Positions 17,720 to 28,795 of a stretch of 64,000 nt of DNA are shown piece after piece. Within the stretch, counting starts at the first letter, position 1. Every line of letters starts with the position of its first letter. This DNA is from Malikia spinosa (GTDB lineage: Bacteria; Pseudomonadota; Gammaproteobacteria; Burkholderiales; Burkholderiaceae_C), in contig NZ_PVLR01000012.1 of the NCBI RefSeq assembly GCF_002980625.1, positions 143,519 through 207,518 of the forward strand, given 5' to 3'. Both the position numbers and the translations under genes were made by a program. Below the pieces are notes generated by a model, which did no database searches, was not told the origin of the DNA, and saw nothing but the letters and a program-made list of their open reading frames with translations.

Positions 17720-17811
17720 TGGCGGAGAGATAGGGATTCGAACCCTAGATACGGTATGAACCGTATACCGGATTTCGAGTCCGGCGCATTCGACCACTCT
17801 GCCATCTCTCC
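17720..17811 (-). tRNA. tRNA-Ser(CGA)
   Basis: Read on the minus strand, acceptor arms GGAGAGA and TCTCTCC pair, with discriminator G and encoded CCA at 17722-17720. The anticodon stem CCGGA/TCCGG encloses CTCGAAA, giving anticodon CGA (complement of 17775-17777), which reads UCG. The long variable arm (TACGGTTCATACCGTA region) marks a serine tRNA. Length 92 with CCA. Confidence 0.97.
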
Positions 17812-17825
17812 GTGTCGAAGCCACT

Positions 17826-17851
17826 ATTCTAGCAGCATTTCGCGCCGTTTT

Positions 17852-17855
<4 letters not shown>
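17826..17855 (-). promoter_or_regulatory. Sigma-70 promoter of tRNA-Ser(CGA), overlapping trpS stop
   Basis: Minus strand: TTGAAA (17855-17850, five of six), 18-bp spacer, TAGAAT (17831-17826, five of six). The -10 ends 14 bp before the tRNA 5' end. The -35 covers the trpS stop codon at 17852-17854, so promoter and coding sequence overlap. This is the best promoter match of the region and gives the tRNA independent transcription. Confidence 0.6.
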
Positions 17856-19147
<1,292 letters not shown>

Positions 19148-19190
19148 GGGAAGGAAAACGGTGCTTGGAACGAAGGAGAGGAGGGCCGGA

Positions 19191-19859
19191 TCAGAGCAGC
19201 AGCCAGCGCAGCGGACTGAGCAGCAGTCCGATCGCGATCTTGCTCAGCGCGATCAAGGGGTCGAGCCAGAGGCTGCCGACGATGCCGCTGATGACCAGTG
19301 CCATCACGATGAAGAAGCCCCAGGGCTCGATGCGCGAGACGGCGACGGCCTGTTTCCAGGGCAGCAGGCCGACCAGGATGCGCCCGCCGTCGAGCGGCGG
19401 CAGCGGAAACAGGTTGAAGGCGAACATCACGAGGTTGACGTTGAAGCCGGCCACGCACATGCCGAGGAAGAAGCGCTCGTGCACGCCGAGCGCATGCAGC
19501 AGCATCAGCAAGGCGCCCCAGGCCAGCGCCTGCACGAAGTTGGAACCCGGTCCGGCCAGTGCGACCCAGACCATGTCGCGCTTGGGATTGCGCAGCCGGC
19601 CGAAATTGACCGGCACCGGCTTGGCATAGCCGAACAGGAAGTGGCCGCCGGTCGCGAAATAGAGGATCAGCGGCATCAGCAGGGTGCCGACCGGGTCGAT
19701 ATGCTTGATCGGGTTCAGGGTCACTCGGCCCTGGGACCAGGCCGTGTTGTCGCCGAAATGGCGCGCGGCATAGCCGTGCGCGGCCTCGTGCACGGTGATC
19801 GCGAACAGCACCGGCAGGGCGTAGATCGCAACGGTCTGGATGATTTGGGCGAAGTCCAT
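19191..19859 (-). CDS. Site-2 protease family membrane metalloprotease (M50)
   Basis: Intramembrane zinc protease of the short M50B group, 222 residues with about six membrane segments. Active-site helix carries HEAAH (H24, E25, H28) and the third ligand lies in PLPPLDGGR (D157), the NPDG-equivalent of this group. It has no PDZ domain, unlike RseP, so it is not the sigma-E regulatory protease. Substrate is unknown. It lies 43 bp upstream of trpS and 22 bp downstream of the YciO-type gene, all on the minus strand, an arrangement that suggests one operon. Confidence 0.87.
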   Translation of the reverse strand: MDFAQIIQTVAIYALPVLFAITVHEAAHGYAARHFGDNTAWSQGRVTLNPIKHIDPVGTLLMPLILYFATGGHFLFGYAKPVPVNFGRLRNPKRDMVWVALAGPGSNFVQALAWGALLMLLHALGVHERFFLGMCVAGFNVNLVMFAFNLFPLPPLDGGRILVGLLPWKQAVAVSRIEPWGFFIVMALVISGIVGSLWLDPLIALSKIAIGLLLSPLRWLLL

Positions 19860-19881
19860 GCGCTTATTGTCGCAGGCGGGC

Positions 19882-20514
19882 TCAGAGGCCGAGCGCGGCC
19901 AGCGGGCCGCGACCGGTCCGGATCACTTCGGGTTCCTCGCCCGACCCCATCGGGGTCAGGTCGATCACGCTGGTCGGTTCGAGCGAGCAGGCGCCGGCGT
20001 CGATCACGGCTGCCAGTTCGGGCAGGCGTTCGCGGATCTGCTGCGGGTCGTTCAGCGGCTCTTCCTCGCCGGGGGGAATCAGCGTGCTGGCCAGCAGCGG
20101 CGCGCCGTGCAGCGCGAGCAGCTCCTGCAGCGCCCGGTGCTCGGGCACGCGCAGCCCGATGGTCTTGCGCGAGGGGTGGCTGACGCGGCGCGGCACTTCC
20201 TTGCTGGCTTCGAGGATGAAGGTGTAGGGACCGGGCGTGCCGAGCTTGAGCAGCCGGTACTGCCGGTTGTCGACCCGTGCGTAGCTGGCCAGCTCGCTGA
20301 GGTCGCGGCACAGCAGCGTCAGGTGGTGCTTGTCATCGACGCCGCGGATGCGGCGCAGCCGCTCGACCGCCGACTTGTCGTCGAGGTGACAGACCAGCGC
20401 ATAGCTGGAGTCGGTCGGCACGGCGAGCACGCCGCCTTTTTCCAGCAATTGCACCGCCTGCTTGAGCAGCCGGGCTTGCGGGTTCTCGGGGTGGACTTCG
20501 AAATACTGTGACAT
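19882..20514 (-). CDS. YciO/YrdC/Sua5-family protein (threonylcarbamoyl-AMP synthase-like)
   Basis: 210 residues with the YrdC fold: KGGVLAVPTDSSYAL (nucleotide and bicarbonate-binding start), LRRIRGVDDKHHLTLLC, then PGPYTFILEA and RKTIGLRVPEH. Members make threonylcarbamoyl-AMP for t6A37 in tRNA (TsaC) or are YciO paralogues with weak activity. Several details, such as S-Y in place of T-x-Y-G in the first motif and RGVDDKHHL, are of YciO type, so I avoid the symbol tsaC. It sits with the PHP phosphatase and site-2 protease genes, a grouping also seen around yciO in other proteobacteria. Confidence 0.85.
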   Translation of the reverse strand: MSQYFEVHPENPQARLLKQAVQLLEKGGVLAVPTDSSYALVCHLDDKSAVERLRRIRGVDDKHHLTLLCRDLSELASYARVDNRQYRLLKLGTPGPYTFILEASKEVPRRVSHPSRKTIGLRVPEHRALQELLALHGAPLLASTLIPPGEEEPLNDPQQIRERLPELAAVIDAGACSLEPTSVIDLTPMGSGEEPEVIRTGRGPLAALGL

Positions 20515-20548
20515 CTGGCGATTGTCCCACTTGAGCTCACGGTCCGGG

Positions 20549-21421
20549 TCAGACTTGTCGTGGCAGGCGTGCCGCCAGCCAGGCTGCCGTGGCGCCGCAG
20601 ACCGCGATCAGCGCGATGCCGGCCATTTCGAGCCGGCCCGGCACATGGGCGAACACCAGCCAGCCGGCCAGCATCGCGAAGCCGATCTGGGCGTAGAGGT
20701 AGGGCGCCAGCGTGGCGGCCGGCGCGCGACCGAAGGCCGCGCCGAGCGCGAAATGGCCCAGCGTGCCGGTGGCACCCGTCAGGCAGAGCAGGGCCCAGGT
20801 CTGGCCGTCGGCCGGCGTCTGCCAGATCCAGGGCAGCGCCGCGGTCAGCACCAGCGCTCCGCCCCAGCCGGAATAGAAGTTCAGCGTCATCGCGTGCTCG
20901 GTGCGCGCCATGCGGCTGGTCAGGATCTGGTAGACCGAGTTCGCCAGCGTGCAGCCCAGTGGCAGCAGCAGGGTCCAGCCCGCCGTGGCGCCGCCCGGTT
21001 GCGCCACCAGCAGCGCGCCGCAGAAGCCGCCCGCGACCAGCAGCCAGCGCAGCGCGCTGACCTTTTCCTTCAGGAAGGTGGCCGCCAGCAGCGTCGTCAC
21101 CATCGGCGTCAGCATGATGATGGCGGTGAACTCGCCCACCGGCATGTACTTGACGCTGAAGAAGCCCAGCAGGCTGGTGCTCAGCAGCAGCGCTGCGCGC
21201 AGCAGGTGCAGGCGCGGATGGGCGGTCTGCAGCGAGCGCCAGCCGCGCGTGGGCAGCACCACCGCGCTCATGACCAGGGCCTGGAACAGGTAGCGGAACC
21301 AGATCGCCATCAGCACCGAGATACCCAGGCTCAGGTACTTGACCGAGGAGTCGAGCGTGGCGAAGCAGGCCACCGCCAGCAACAGCAGGGCGATGCCCTG
21401 CAGCGGTCGGGCGGCGCTCAT
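20549..21421 (-). CDS. DMT-superfamily transporter (EamA)
   Basis: Integral membrane protein of 290 residues with about ten hydrophobic helices, organised as two EamA repeats, the layout of drug/metabolite transporters. Recognisable pieces are the YLSLGISVLMAIWFRYLFQA start, the first repeat end around LLGFFSVKYMPVGEFTAI and the second-repeat GHFALGAAFGRAP. No substrate-specific motif is visible. Its start overlaps the end of the PHP gene by four bases (ATGA), indicating translational coupling. Confidence 0.85.
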   Translation of the reverse strand: MSAARPLQGIALLLLAVACFATLDSSVKYLSLGISVLMAIWFRYLFQALVMSAVVLPTRGWRSLQTAHPRLHLLRAALLLSTSLLGFFSVKYMPVGEFTAIIMLTPMVTTLLAATFLKEKVSALRWLLVAGGFCGALLVAQPGGATAGWTLLLPLGCTLANSVYQILTSRMARTEHAMTLNFYSGWGGALVLTAALPWIWQTPADGQTWALLCLTGATGTLGHFALGAAFGRAPAATLAPYLYAQIGFAMLAGWLVFAHVPGRLEMAGIALIAVCGATAAWLAARLPRQV

Positions 21422-22275
21422 GCGGTCTGGATGCGGTCGGCCAGCAGCTCCCAGACCGGGGTCAGCCGGCCTTCGAGCAGCGGCAGGTCGCCTAGGTCGA
21501 TCCGGCTTTCGTCGGGGCTGTGGAAGTCGCTGCCGCGCGAGGCGGCCAGGCCGAACTCGAGCGCGAGTTCGGCGTACTTGGGGTATTCGCTCGCAGCGTG
21601 GCTGCCGCAGACCACCTCGACGCCCTGGCCGCCATGGGCCTTGAATTCGGAGAACAGCGCGTATTCCTGGGTCGGGCTCTGGTCGTAGCGCGCCGGGTGC
21701 GCGATCACGGCGACGCCGCCGGCCTCGCGGATCCAGCGCACCGTGTCGCCCAACGCGGCCCAGCGGTGCGGCACGAAGCCGGGCTTGCCGTCGGCCAGGT
21801 ATTTGCGGAACACCTCGTTGTTGTCGCGGCAGACCCCGGTCTCGACCAGGAAGCGCGCGAAATGGGTGCGCGAGATCAGTTCGGGGTTGCCGGCGTACTT
21901 GAGCGCGCCCTCGTAGGCGCCCGGGATGCCGACCTTGGCCAGCCCTGCACCCATTTCCTGCGCCCGCTCGCCGCGCCCGCCGCGCGTGCGCTCCAGGCCG
22001 CGCACGAGTGCGTCGTTTGCGGGGTCGAAGCCCAGGCCGACGATATGCACCGTCAGGTTGCAGAAGGTGACCGAGATCTCGACTCCGGTCAGGTAGGGCA
22101 GGCCCAGCGCGAGCGCCGCCGTGCGGGCGCGCTGCTGGCCGCCGATCTCGTCATGGTCGGTCAACGACCACAGCTCGACCCCGCGGGTCTTGGCGCGTTC
22201 GGCCAGGATTTCGGGCTCCAGCGTGCCGTCGGAGACGGTGGAGTGGCAATGCAGGTCGGCGTTGAGGATGGTCAC
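21418..22275 (-). CDS. rnm: PHP-domain 3',5'-nucleoside bisphosphate phosphatase / RNase AM
   Basis: PHP metallophosphoesterase of 285 residues. Metal ligands are visible in NADLHCHSTVSDG (H9, H11, D16), LTDHDE and the late SRGSDFHSP. E. coli RNase AM (YciV/TrpH), the closest family I recognise, removes nucleotides from pAp and matures the 5' ends of rRNAs. The name trpH in older annotations reflects linkage, not tryptophan synthesis. It is the first gene of a minus-strand run and is divergent from murJ, with 117 bp between the starts. Confidence 0.85.
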   Translation of the reverse strand: MTILNADLHCHSTVSDGTLEPEILAERAKTRGVELWSLTDHDEIGGQQRARTAALALGLPYLTGVEISVTFCNLTVHIVGLGFDPANDALVRGLERTRGGRGERAQEMGAGLAKVGIPGAYEGALKYAGNPELISRTHFARFLVETGVCRDNNEVFRKYLADGKPGFVPHRWAALGDTVRWIREAGGVAVIAHPARYDQSPTQEYALFSEFKAHGGQGVEVVCGSHAASEYPKYAELALEFGLAASRGSDFHSPDESRIDLGDLPLLEGRLTPVWELLADRIQTA

Positions 22276-22392
22276 CGGCTCATTTTAGTGCTGCATGGCA
22301 ACATCGGGTCGGTCGCCGCTGCGACGGTCGGGTTGGCAGCAGGGGCTTGTGCGCTGCCAGGGCCGCCGGTGGCGACGGCTACACTCGCTGGC

Positions 22393-23952
22393 GTGTCACT
22401 GTTCAAATCCGCCTCACTCGTCTCCCTGCTGACCCTGGCCTCGCGCATCACGGGTCTGGCGCGGGAATTGCTGATCGCCTCGAGCTTCGGCGCCAGCGCG
22501 CTGACCGACGCCTTCAACGTCGCCTTTCGCATTCCCAATCTGCTGCGGCGCCTGTTCGCCGAAGGCGCCTTCAGCCAGGCTTTCGTGCCGGTGCTGGCCG
22601 CCAGCCGCGCCAAGGACGGCGACGACGCGACGCGCCAGCTGATCGACCAGGTCGCGACCCTGCTGGCGGTCGCGTTGACCTTGACCTGCATCCTGGGCGT
22701 GGCCGCCGCGCCGGTGCTGGTCTGGCTGATGGCCTCGGGCCTGCAGCAGGACCCGCATGGTTTCAACGTTGCGGTGGTGCTGACGCGCTGGATGTTTCCC
22801 TACATCGGCTTCATGTCGGGGGTCGCGCTGGCCGCTGGCATCCTGAATACCTGGAAGCGCTTCGCGGTGCCGGCGGCGACGCCAGTGCTGCTCAACCTGT
22901 CGATGATCGCGGCGGCGGCCTGGGGCGCGCCCTGGTTCGCCAGCCTGGGCATCGAGCCGATCTTCGCGCTGGCCGCCGGCGTGCTGGGCGGCGGCATGCT
23001 GCAGCTGGGCGTGCAGCTACCGGCCTTGAAGAAACTGGGCCTGCTGCCCCGGCTGCGCCTGAACCTGGGCGGGTTGCGCGCGGCCTGGGCCCATCCGGGC
23101 ACGCGTCGCATCCTGGCCTTGATGGCGCCGGCGCTGCTGGGCGTGGGCGTGGCGCAGATCTCGCTGCTGATCAATACCCAGATCGCCTCCCATCTGCGCA
23201 CCGGCAGCGTGAGCTGGCTGACCTATGCCGACCGTTTGATGGAGTTCCCGACTGCGATGCTGGGCGTGGCACTCGGCGTGGTGCTGCTGCCCCAGCTGTC
23301 GGCGGCCCGGGCCTCGGGCGATGATGCGCGCTACAGCGGGTTGCTCGACTGGGGCCTGCGCTGGGTCGTGCTGCTGGCGCTGCCCTGCGCGGTCGCGCTG
23401 CTCTGCTTTGGTCAGCCGCTGGTCGCGGTGCTCTACCACTATGGCGCCTTCCAGGCCGTCGACGTGCAGCAGACCCAGCTCGCGCTGACTGGCTATGGCG
23501 TCGGCCTGCTCGGGCTGATCGCGATCAAGGTGCTGGCGCCGGGCTTCTATGCCAGCCAGGACATCCGCACCCCGGTCCGGATCGCGGTGGTGGTGCTGGT
23601 TTGCACCCAGCTGTTCAACCTGCTGCTGGTGCCGTTCCTGGCACATGCCGGGCTGGCGCTCTCGATCGGACTCGGTGCGCTGCTCAATGCCGGCTGGCTG
23701 CTGATCGGGCTGCGCCGGCGCGGCGCCTACCAGCCGCAGCCGGGCTGGCGCCGCTTCCTGCTGCAGGTCGCTGCCGCCAGTGCCTTGCTGGCGCTGTATC
23801 TGGTCTGGGCCGCCAGTGCGCTCGATTGGCTGGCGCTGGGCAAGGCCGAGCGCGTGCTCTGGCTCGCGCTGGCGGTCGTCGGTTCGGCGCTGCTGTATTT
23901 CGCTGTCCTGCTGGCGACCGGCCTCAAGCTGCGCCAGTTCGTGCGCCGATAA
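22393..23952 (+). CDS. murJ: Lipid II flippase MurJ
   Basis: Flips lipid II across the cytoplasmic membrane for peptidoglycan synthesis. 519 residues and about fourteen membrane helices of the MOP/MVF fold. Family signatures: SRITGLARELLIASSFGAS at the N-terminus, DAFNVAFRIPNLLRRLFAEGAFSQAFVP, and the later YADRLMEFPTAMLGVALGVVLLP. The open frame runs about 290 codons further upstream without a related product; the start is the GTG at 22393 (V-S-L-F-K-S). It is followed four bases later by sirB1, so the two form an operon. Confidence 0.95.
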   Translation: MSLFKSASLVSLLTLASRITGLARELLIASSFGASALTDAFNVAFRIPNLLRRLFAEGAFSQAFVPVLAASRAKDGDDATRQLIDQVATLLAVALTLTCILGVAAAPVLVWLMASGLQQDPHGFNVAVVLTRWMFPYIGFMSGVALAAGILNTWKRFAVPAATPVLLNLSMIAAAAWGAPWFASLGIEPIFALAAGVLGGGMLQLGVQLPALKKLGLLPRLRLNLGGLRAAWAHPGTRRILALMAPALLGVGVAQISLLINTQIASHLRTGSVSWLTYADRLMEFPTAMLGVALGVVLLPQLSAARASGDDARYSGLLDWGLRWVVLLALPCAVALLCFGQPLVAVLYHYGAFQAVDVQQTQLALTGYGVGLLGLIAIKVLAPGFYASQDIRTPVRIAVVVLVCTQLFNLLLVPFLAHAGLALSIGLGALLNAGWLLIGLRRRGAYQPQPGWRRFLLQVAAASALLALYLVWAASALDWLALGKAERVLWLALAVVGSALLYFAVLLATGLKLRQFVRR

Positions 23953-23955
23953 GCC

Positions 23956-24807
23956 ATGCTGCCGGCCTTTGAACTGCCGACTCCGCTGGGTTATTTCGCC
24001 ACGCTGGTGCGCGAGGACCCGGGCTTTCCGCTGCTGGAGGCAACTGCTGCGGTCGCGCTGGACGAGTATCCCGAGCTCGACATCCAGCAGCTGCTGGGCC
24101 AGGTCGATCAGATGGCGCGGCGGCTGCAGCGCCGCCTGCCGGCCGATGCCGGACCGTTGGAGCGCTTGCGCCGGCTCAATCAGTTCTTCTTCGGCGATCT
24201 GGCCTTCGGCGGCAATGTCAACCATTACTACGACCCCGACAACAGCTACCTGAACCGGGTGCTCGAGCGCCGGCGCGGCATCCCGATCACGCTCGGGGTG
24301 TTGTGGCTCGAGCTCGCGCAGGGCCTGGGCCTGCAGGCGCGCGGGATCAATTTTCCGGGCCATTTCCTGGTCAAGGTCAGCCTGGTGCAGGTCCAGGTCG
24401 TGATCGATCCCTTCACCGGTCAGTCACTGGGCCGCGAGGACCTGTCCGAACGGCTAGAGCCGTTCCGGCGCCGCCATGGCCTGGTCGACGAGTTCGAGCC
24501 GCCGGTCGGGCTCTATCTGCAGTCGGCGCCGGAGCGCGAGATCCTGGCCCGGGTGCTGCGCAACCTGAAGGACATCCAGCGCCAGGCCGGCGACTGGCCG
24601 CGCCTGCTGCAGGTGCTCGAGCGGCTGGTGATCCTGCTGCCCGAGGACTGGAGCGAGCGGCGCGACCGCGGGTTGACGCTGGCCGACCTGGGGCGTATCG
24701 ACGAGGCCAGGGCCGATCTCGAGATCTATCTGCTCCAGGCCGAGGATGCGCCCGACCACGACCTGATCGCGCAGCGGCTGGCGCAGCTGCGCGGTGGTGG
24801 GGCCTAG
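23956..24807 (+). CDS. sirB1: SirB1-family transglutaminase-like/TPR protein
   Basis: 283 residues. The N-terminal half is the transglutaminase-like SirB1 domain (FFFGDLAFGGNVNHYYDPDNSYL, then RRGIPITLGVLW and INFPGHFLVK), and the C-terminal part carries TPR helices (DWPRLLQVLERLVILLPED...DRGLTLADLGRIDEA). The family name comes from Salmonella invasion regulation, but the biochemical role is not established; the canonical catalytic cysteine of transglutaminases is not obvious here. It follows murJ by three bases and ends three bases before the convergent asparaginase gene. Confidence 0.87.
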   Translation: MLPAFELPTPLGYFATLVREDPGFPLLEATAAVALDEYPELDIQQLLGQVDQMARRLQRRLPADAGPLERLRRLNQFFFGDLAFGGNVNHYYDPDNSYLNRVLERRRGIPITLGVLWLELAQGLGLQARGINFPGHFLVKVSLVQVQVVIDPFTGQSLGREDLSERLEPFRRRHGLVDEFEPPVGLYLQSAPEREILARVLRNLKDIQRQAGDWPRLLQVLERLVILLPEDWSERRDRGLTLADLGRIDEARADLEIYLLQAEDAPDHDLIAQRLAQLRGGGA

Positions 24808-24810
24808 CGC

Positions 24811-26028
<1,218 letters not shown>

Positions 26029-26136
26029 TCATTGACCTCGATCCGGGAGGTCGGATTTCCGAGCCTGGGGTGGCCCCAGACCGTCACCAGGTCGGCAGTG
26101 CGCACCCCGCTGGCGCGTGCTTGTCGCCAGGACATG

Positions 26137-26159
26137 AAAAAAGCCCGTTGCCGGGCCTT
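26137..26159 (-). terminator. Terminator of purM
   Basis: Minus strand GCCCG-GCAA-CGGGC followed by TTTTTT, 25 bp after the purM stop. The rest of the 300-bp gap to the asparaginase gene holds the sigma-54 promoter and no gene I can support. Confidence 0.9.
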
Positions 26160-26184
26160 TCGTGAGTGGGGGAGGGGGCTGTCT

Positions 26185-27222
26185 TCAGGCCACGACGACC
26201 TGCTCGCCCGCGCCTTGCTCGGCGATGCGGCCGATCTCGTAGACGTTTTCGCCCAGCTCGCGCAGCGTCGCTGCGGTGGCAGCGGCTGCTTCAGCGGCGA
26301 CGACGACGACCATGCCGATGCCGTTGTTGAAGGTGCGGTTCATCTCGATGTCGTCGATGCCGGCCGTGGCTTGCAGCCAGGCGAACAGCTCGGACTGCGG
26401 CCAGCTGCCCTTGACCAGCTGGGCGGCGGTGCCTTCGGGCAGCACGCGCGGGATGTTCTCGAGCAGGCCGCCGCCGGTGATGTGCGCCAGCGCCTTGATC
26501 GGGTGCTGGGCCAGTGCGGCCAGCACGTTCTTCACGTACAGGCGGGTCGGCGCCATGATGGCCTGCTTGAACGGCTGGCCGTCCAGGGTGGCCGGGACCG
26601 TGCCCTGGCTCTCGGCGCGCTCGATGCACTTGCGCACCAGCGAGAAGCCGTTCGAGTGCACGCCGTGCGAGGCCAGGCCCAGCACCACGTCGCCCGGCTT
26701 GACATTCTGGCCGGTCAGGATCTTGGACTTCTCGACCGCGCCGACCGCGAAGCCGGCCAGGTCGTATTCGCCGGCCGGGTACATGCCCGGCATTTCGGCG
26801 GTTTCGCCGCCGATCAGTGCGCAACCCGACAGCTCGCAGCCCTTGGCGATGCCGCCGACCACGGCCGCTGCGGTATCGACGTCGAGCTTGCCGCAGGCGA
26901 AGTAGTCGAGGAAGAACAGCGGCTCTGCGCCTTGCACCAGCACGTCGTTGACGCTCATCGCGACCAGGTCGATGCCGACGGTGTCGTGCATGTTCCACTC
27001 GAAGGCCAGCTTGAGCTTGGTGCCCACGCCATCAGTGCCGGAAACCAGCACCGGCTCCTGGTAGCGCTTGGGCACTTCGAACAGCGCGCCGAAGCCGCCA
27101 ATGCCGGCCAGCACGCCTTCGCGCATCGTCTTCTTGGCCAGCGGCTTGATGCGCTCGACCAGCGCGTCGCCCGCGATGATGTCCACGCCGGCGTCTTTAT
27201 AGGAGATAGGAGTCGTTGTCAT
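26185..27222 (-). CDS. purM: Phosphoribosylformylglycinamidine cyclo-ligase
   Basis: Fifth step of purine synthesis, ATP-driven closure of the imidazole ring to AIR, in the cytosol. 345 residues of the PurM/ThiL-type ATPase fold: [12 protein letters not shown] at the N-terminus, [46 protein letters not shown] and [14 protein letters not shown] are all present, and the C-terminal [13 protein letters not shown] completes the nucleotide site. It is transcribed alone, divergent from hda (179 bp between the starts), and ends at its own terminator. Confidence 0.97.
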   Translation of the reverse strand: MTTTPISYKDAGVDIIAGDALVERIKPLAKKTMREGVLAGIGGFGALFEVPKRYQEPVLVSGTDGVGTKLKLAFEWNMHDTVGIDLVAMSVNDVLVQGAEPLFFLDYFACGKLDVDTAAAVVGGIAKGCELSGCALIGGETAEMPGMYPAGEYDLAGFAVGAVEKSKILTGQNVKPGDVVLGLASHGVHSNGFSLVRKCIERAESQGTVPATLDGQPFKQAIMAPTRLYVKNVLAALAQHPIKALAHITGGGLLENIPRVLPEGTAAQLVKGSWPQSELFAWLQATAGIDDIEMNRTFNNGIGMVVVVAAEAAAATAATLRELGENVYEIGRIAEQGAGEQVVVA

Positions 27223-27401
27223 GTGGGTAAGCCCGATAGAATTTGCGAGATTTTACGGCCGAGCCGCCATGTCCATCCACAAGTTCCCATGCAACTGAGC
27301 CGCAGCCGAGTCCGTTTCCCGGCCTGGCGCTGGCGTGGGGCAACATTTTTCGACCGGTTTTGCCTGCTTGCGGTCATCGACCGCCAACCCTCACTGACGC
27401 C

Positions 27402-28094
27402 ATGACCATGCGGCAACTCGTGTTGGACATGGGCCTGGCGCCCGTGCCCTCCCTGGAAAATTTCGTTGCCGGGCGCAATGCCGGCCTGCTCGAACACCTG
27501 CGGGTCTGGTCGCGCAATCCGATGCGCTCGCCGGTGCCGACCTTCATCTGGGGCGGCGCCGGCAGCGGCAAGAGCCATCTGCTGCAGGCCACCTGCGCGG
27601 CGCTGCGCGAGCGCGGCGTGCCGGTTGGCTGGATCGACCCGAACGTGATGGCGCCGCCCGAGTTCGACGAGGGCTGGGGCGCGGTGATCTTCGATGATTG
27701 CCACCTCTACACCGAGGTCCAGCAGGCGATGGCCTTCAACTGGTTCATCAACGTCCAGTCGCCACGGCGCGGCGCGGCGCGCTGGGTGTTGGCTGCCGCT
27801 GACCGCCCGCCGGCCGACCTCGCGCTGCGCGAGGACCTGCGCAGTCGCCTGGCCTGGGGCGATGTGTTCCAATTGTTTCCCCTGGACGACGCCGAGCGCC
27901 GAGCCGTCCTGCGCCGCGCCGCCGACCTGCGCGGCGTGTTCCTGAGCGACGAGGTGATGGACTTCATGCTCAACCGTTTCTCGCGCGACCTCAGTAGCCT
28001 GATGCTGCTGCTCGAGACGCTGGACGGTTATGCCCTGCGCACCCAGCGCGCCATCACCATTCCCTTGATCAAGGCCATGCTCGAAAACGAGTAA
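27402..28094 (+). CDS. hda: DnaA inactivator Hda
   Basis: AAA+ protein that, bound to the DNA-loaded sliding clamp, stimulates hydrolysis of DnaA-ATP and prevents re-initiation of replication. 230 residues from the ATG at 27402 (a second ATG lies two codons on). The N-terminal clamp-binding motif is RQLVLDMGL, corresponding to QL(S/P)LP. Walker A is GGAGSGKS (K57), Walker B is AVIFDDCHLY, and the sensor and arginine-finger regions lie in DLRSRLAWGDVFQL. The gene precedes a HAD hydrolase by 26 bp. A TTGTCA/TAGAAT pair (27216-27242, 15-bp spacer) may be its promoter. Confidence 0.93.
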   Translation: MTMRQLVLDMGLAPVPSLENFVAGRNAGLLEHLRVWSRNPMRSPVPTFIWGGAGSGKSHLLQATCAALRERGVPVGWIDPNVMAPPEFDEGWGAVIFDDCHLYTEVQQAMAFNWFINVQSPRRGAARWVLAAADRPPADLALREDLRSRLAWGDVFQLFPLDDAERRAVLRRAADLRGVFLSDEVMDFMLNRFSRDLSSLMLLLETLDGYALRTQRAITIPLIKAMLENE

Positions 28095-28120
28095 GGCCAA
28101 CCGACAAAGACCTGCCCGCC

Positions 28121-28795
28121 ATGAAACTGGCCCTCTTTGACCTGGACCACACGCTGCTGCCGATCGACTCGGACTATTCGTGGGGCCAGTTCACGACCCG
28201 CATCGGCTGGACCGATCCGGTCGAGTTCACCCGCCGCAACGACGAATTCTTCGCCCACTACCAGGCCGGCACGCTCGATGTGCACGACTATGTGCGTTTT
28301 GCGACCGAGGCGGTACGCGACCACAGCCCCGACCAGGCCGCTGCCGCGCACGAGCGCTTCATGGCCGAGGTGATCAGCCCGAACCTGCAGCCGCAGGCGC
28401 TCGAGCTGGTGCAGCGCCACCGCGACGCCGGTGACCAGGTGCTGATCATCACCGCGACCAACGAGTTCGTCACGCGTCCGATCGCCCAGGCCTTCGGCGT
28501 GACCGAGCTGATCGCGATCGAGCTCGAGCGCGGCCCGGATGGCTGGTACAGCGGCGAGATCCGCGGCACGCCATCGTTTCGCGAAGGTAAGGTCGCTCGC
28601 CTGCAGCAGTGGCTGGCCGCGCGCGGCCTGGGCTGGGACGACTGCGACATGACCTTCTATTCCGACTCGACCAACGACCTGCCGCTGCTCGAGCGCGCGC
28701 ACCACCCCGTCGCCACCAATCCCGGTGCTGCCCTGCGCGAGATCGCGCAGCAGCGTGGCTGGCGCATCCTGGACCTGTTCCCCGAATCCGCATGA
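28121..28795 (+). CDS. HAD-IB family phosphatase (SerB-like)
   Basis: 224-residue HAD-superfamily hydrolase. The nucleophile motif FDLDHTLL gives D7 and acid/base D9; motif II is ITATN, and motif III/IV lies in SFREGKVARL and FYSDSTNDLPLL. The helical cap between motifs I and II classes it as subfamily IB, to which phosphoserine phosphatases and phosphatidylglycerophosphatases belong. Substrate is not evident. The stop codon overlaps the pcnB start (ATGA), so it is co-translated with hda and pcnB in one run; a homologous gene often sits between hda and pcnB in betaproteobacteria. Confidence 0.88.
   Translation: MKLALFDLDHTLLPIDSDYSWGQFTTRIGWTDPVEFTRRNDEFFAHYQAGTLDVHDYVRFATEAVRDHSPDQAAAAHERFMAEVISPNLQPQALELVQRHRDAGDQVLIITATNEFVTRPIAQAFGVTELIAIELERGPDGWYSGEIRGTPSFREGKVARLQQWLAARGLGWDDCDMTFYSDSTNDLPLLERAHHPVATNPGAALREIAQQRGWRILDLFPESA

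Noticed and set aside
13489..17811. Integrated element with att repeats between the tRNA-Ser genes
   Set aside because: I found no integrase and no second copy of either tRNA 3' end in the interval.
26060..26105. NtrC site upstream of the sigma-54 promoter
   Set aside because: GCAC and GGTG half-sites are present, but nine bases separate them instead of the usual spacing, so the match is not credible.
26032..27405. Long + strand frame opposite purM
   Set aside because: The opposite strand is an intact purM with all family motifs; the antisense product is low-complexity His/Gly/Asp-rich sequence.
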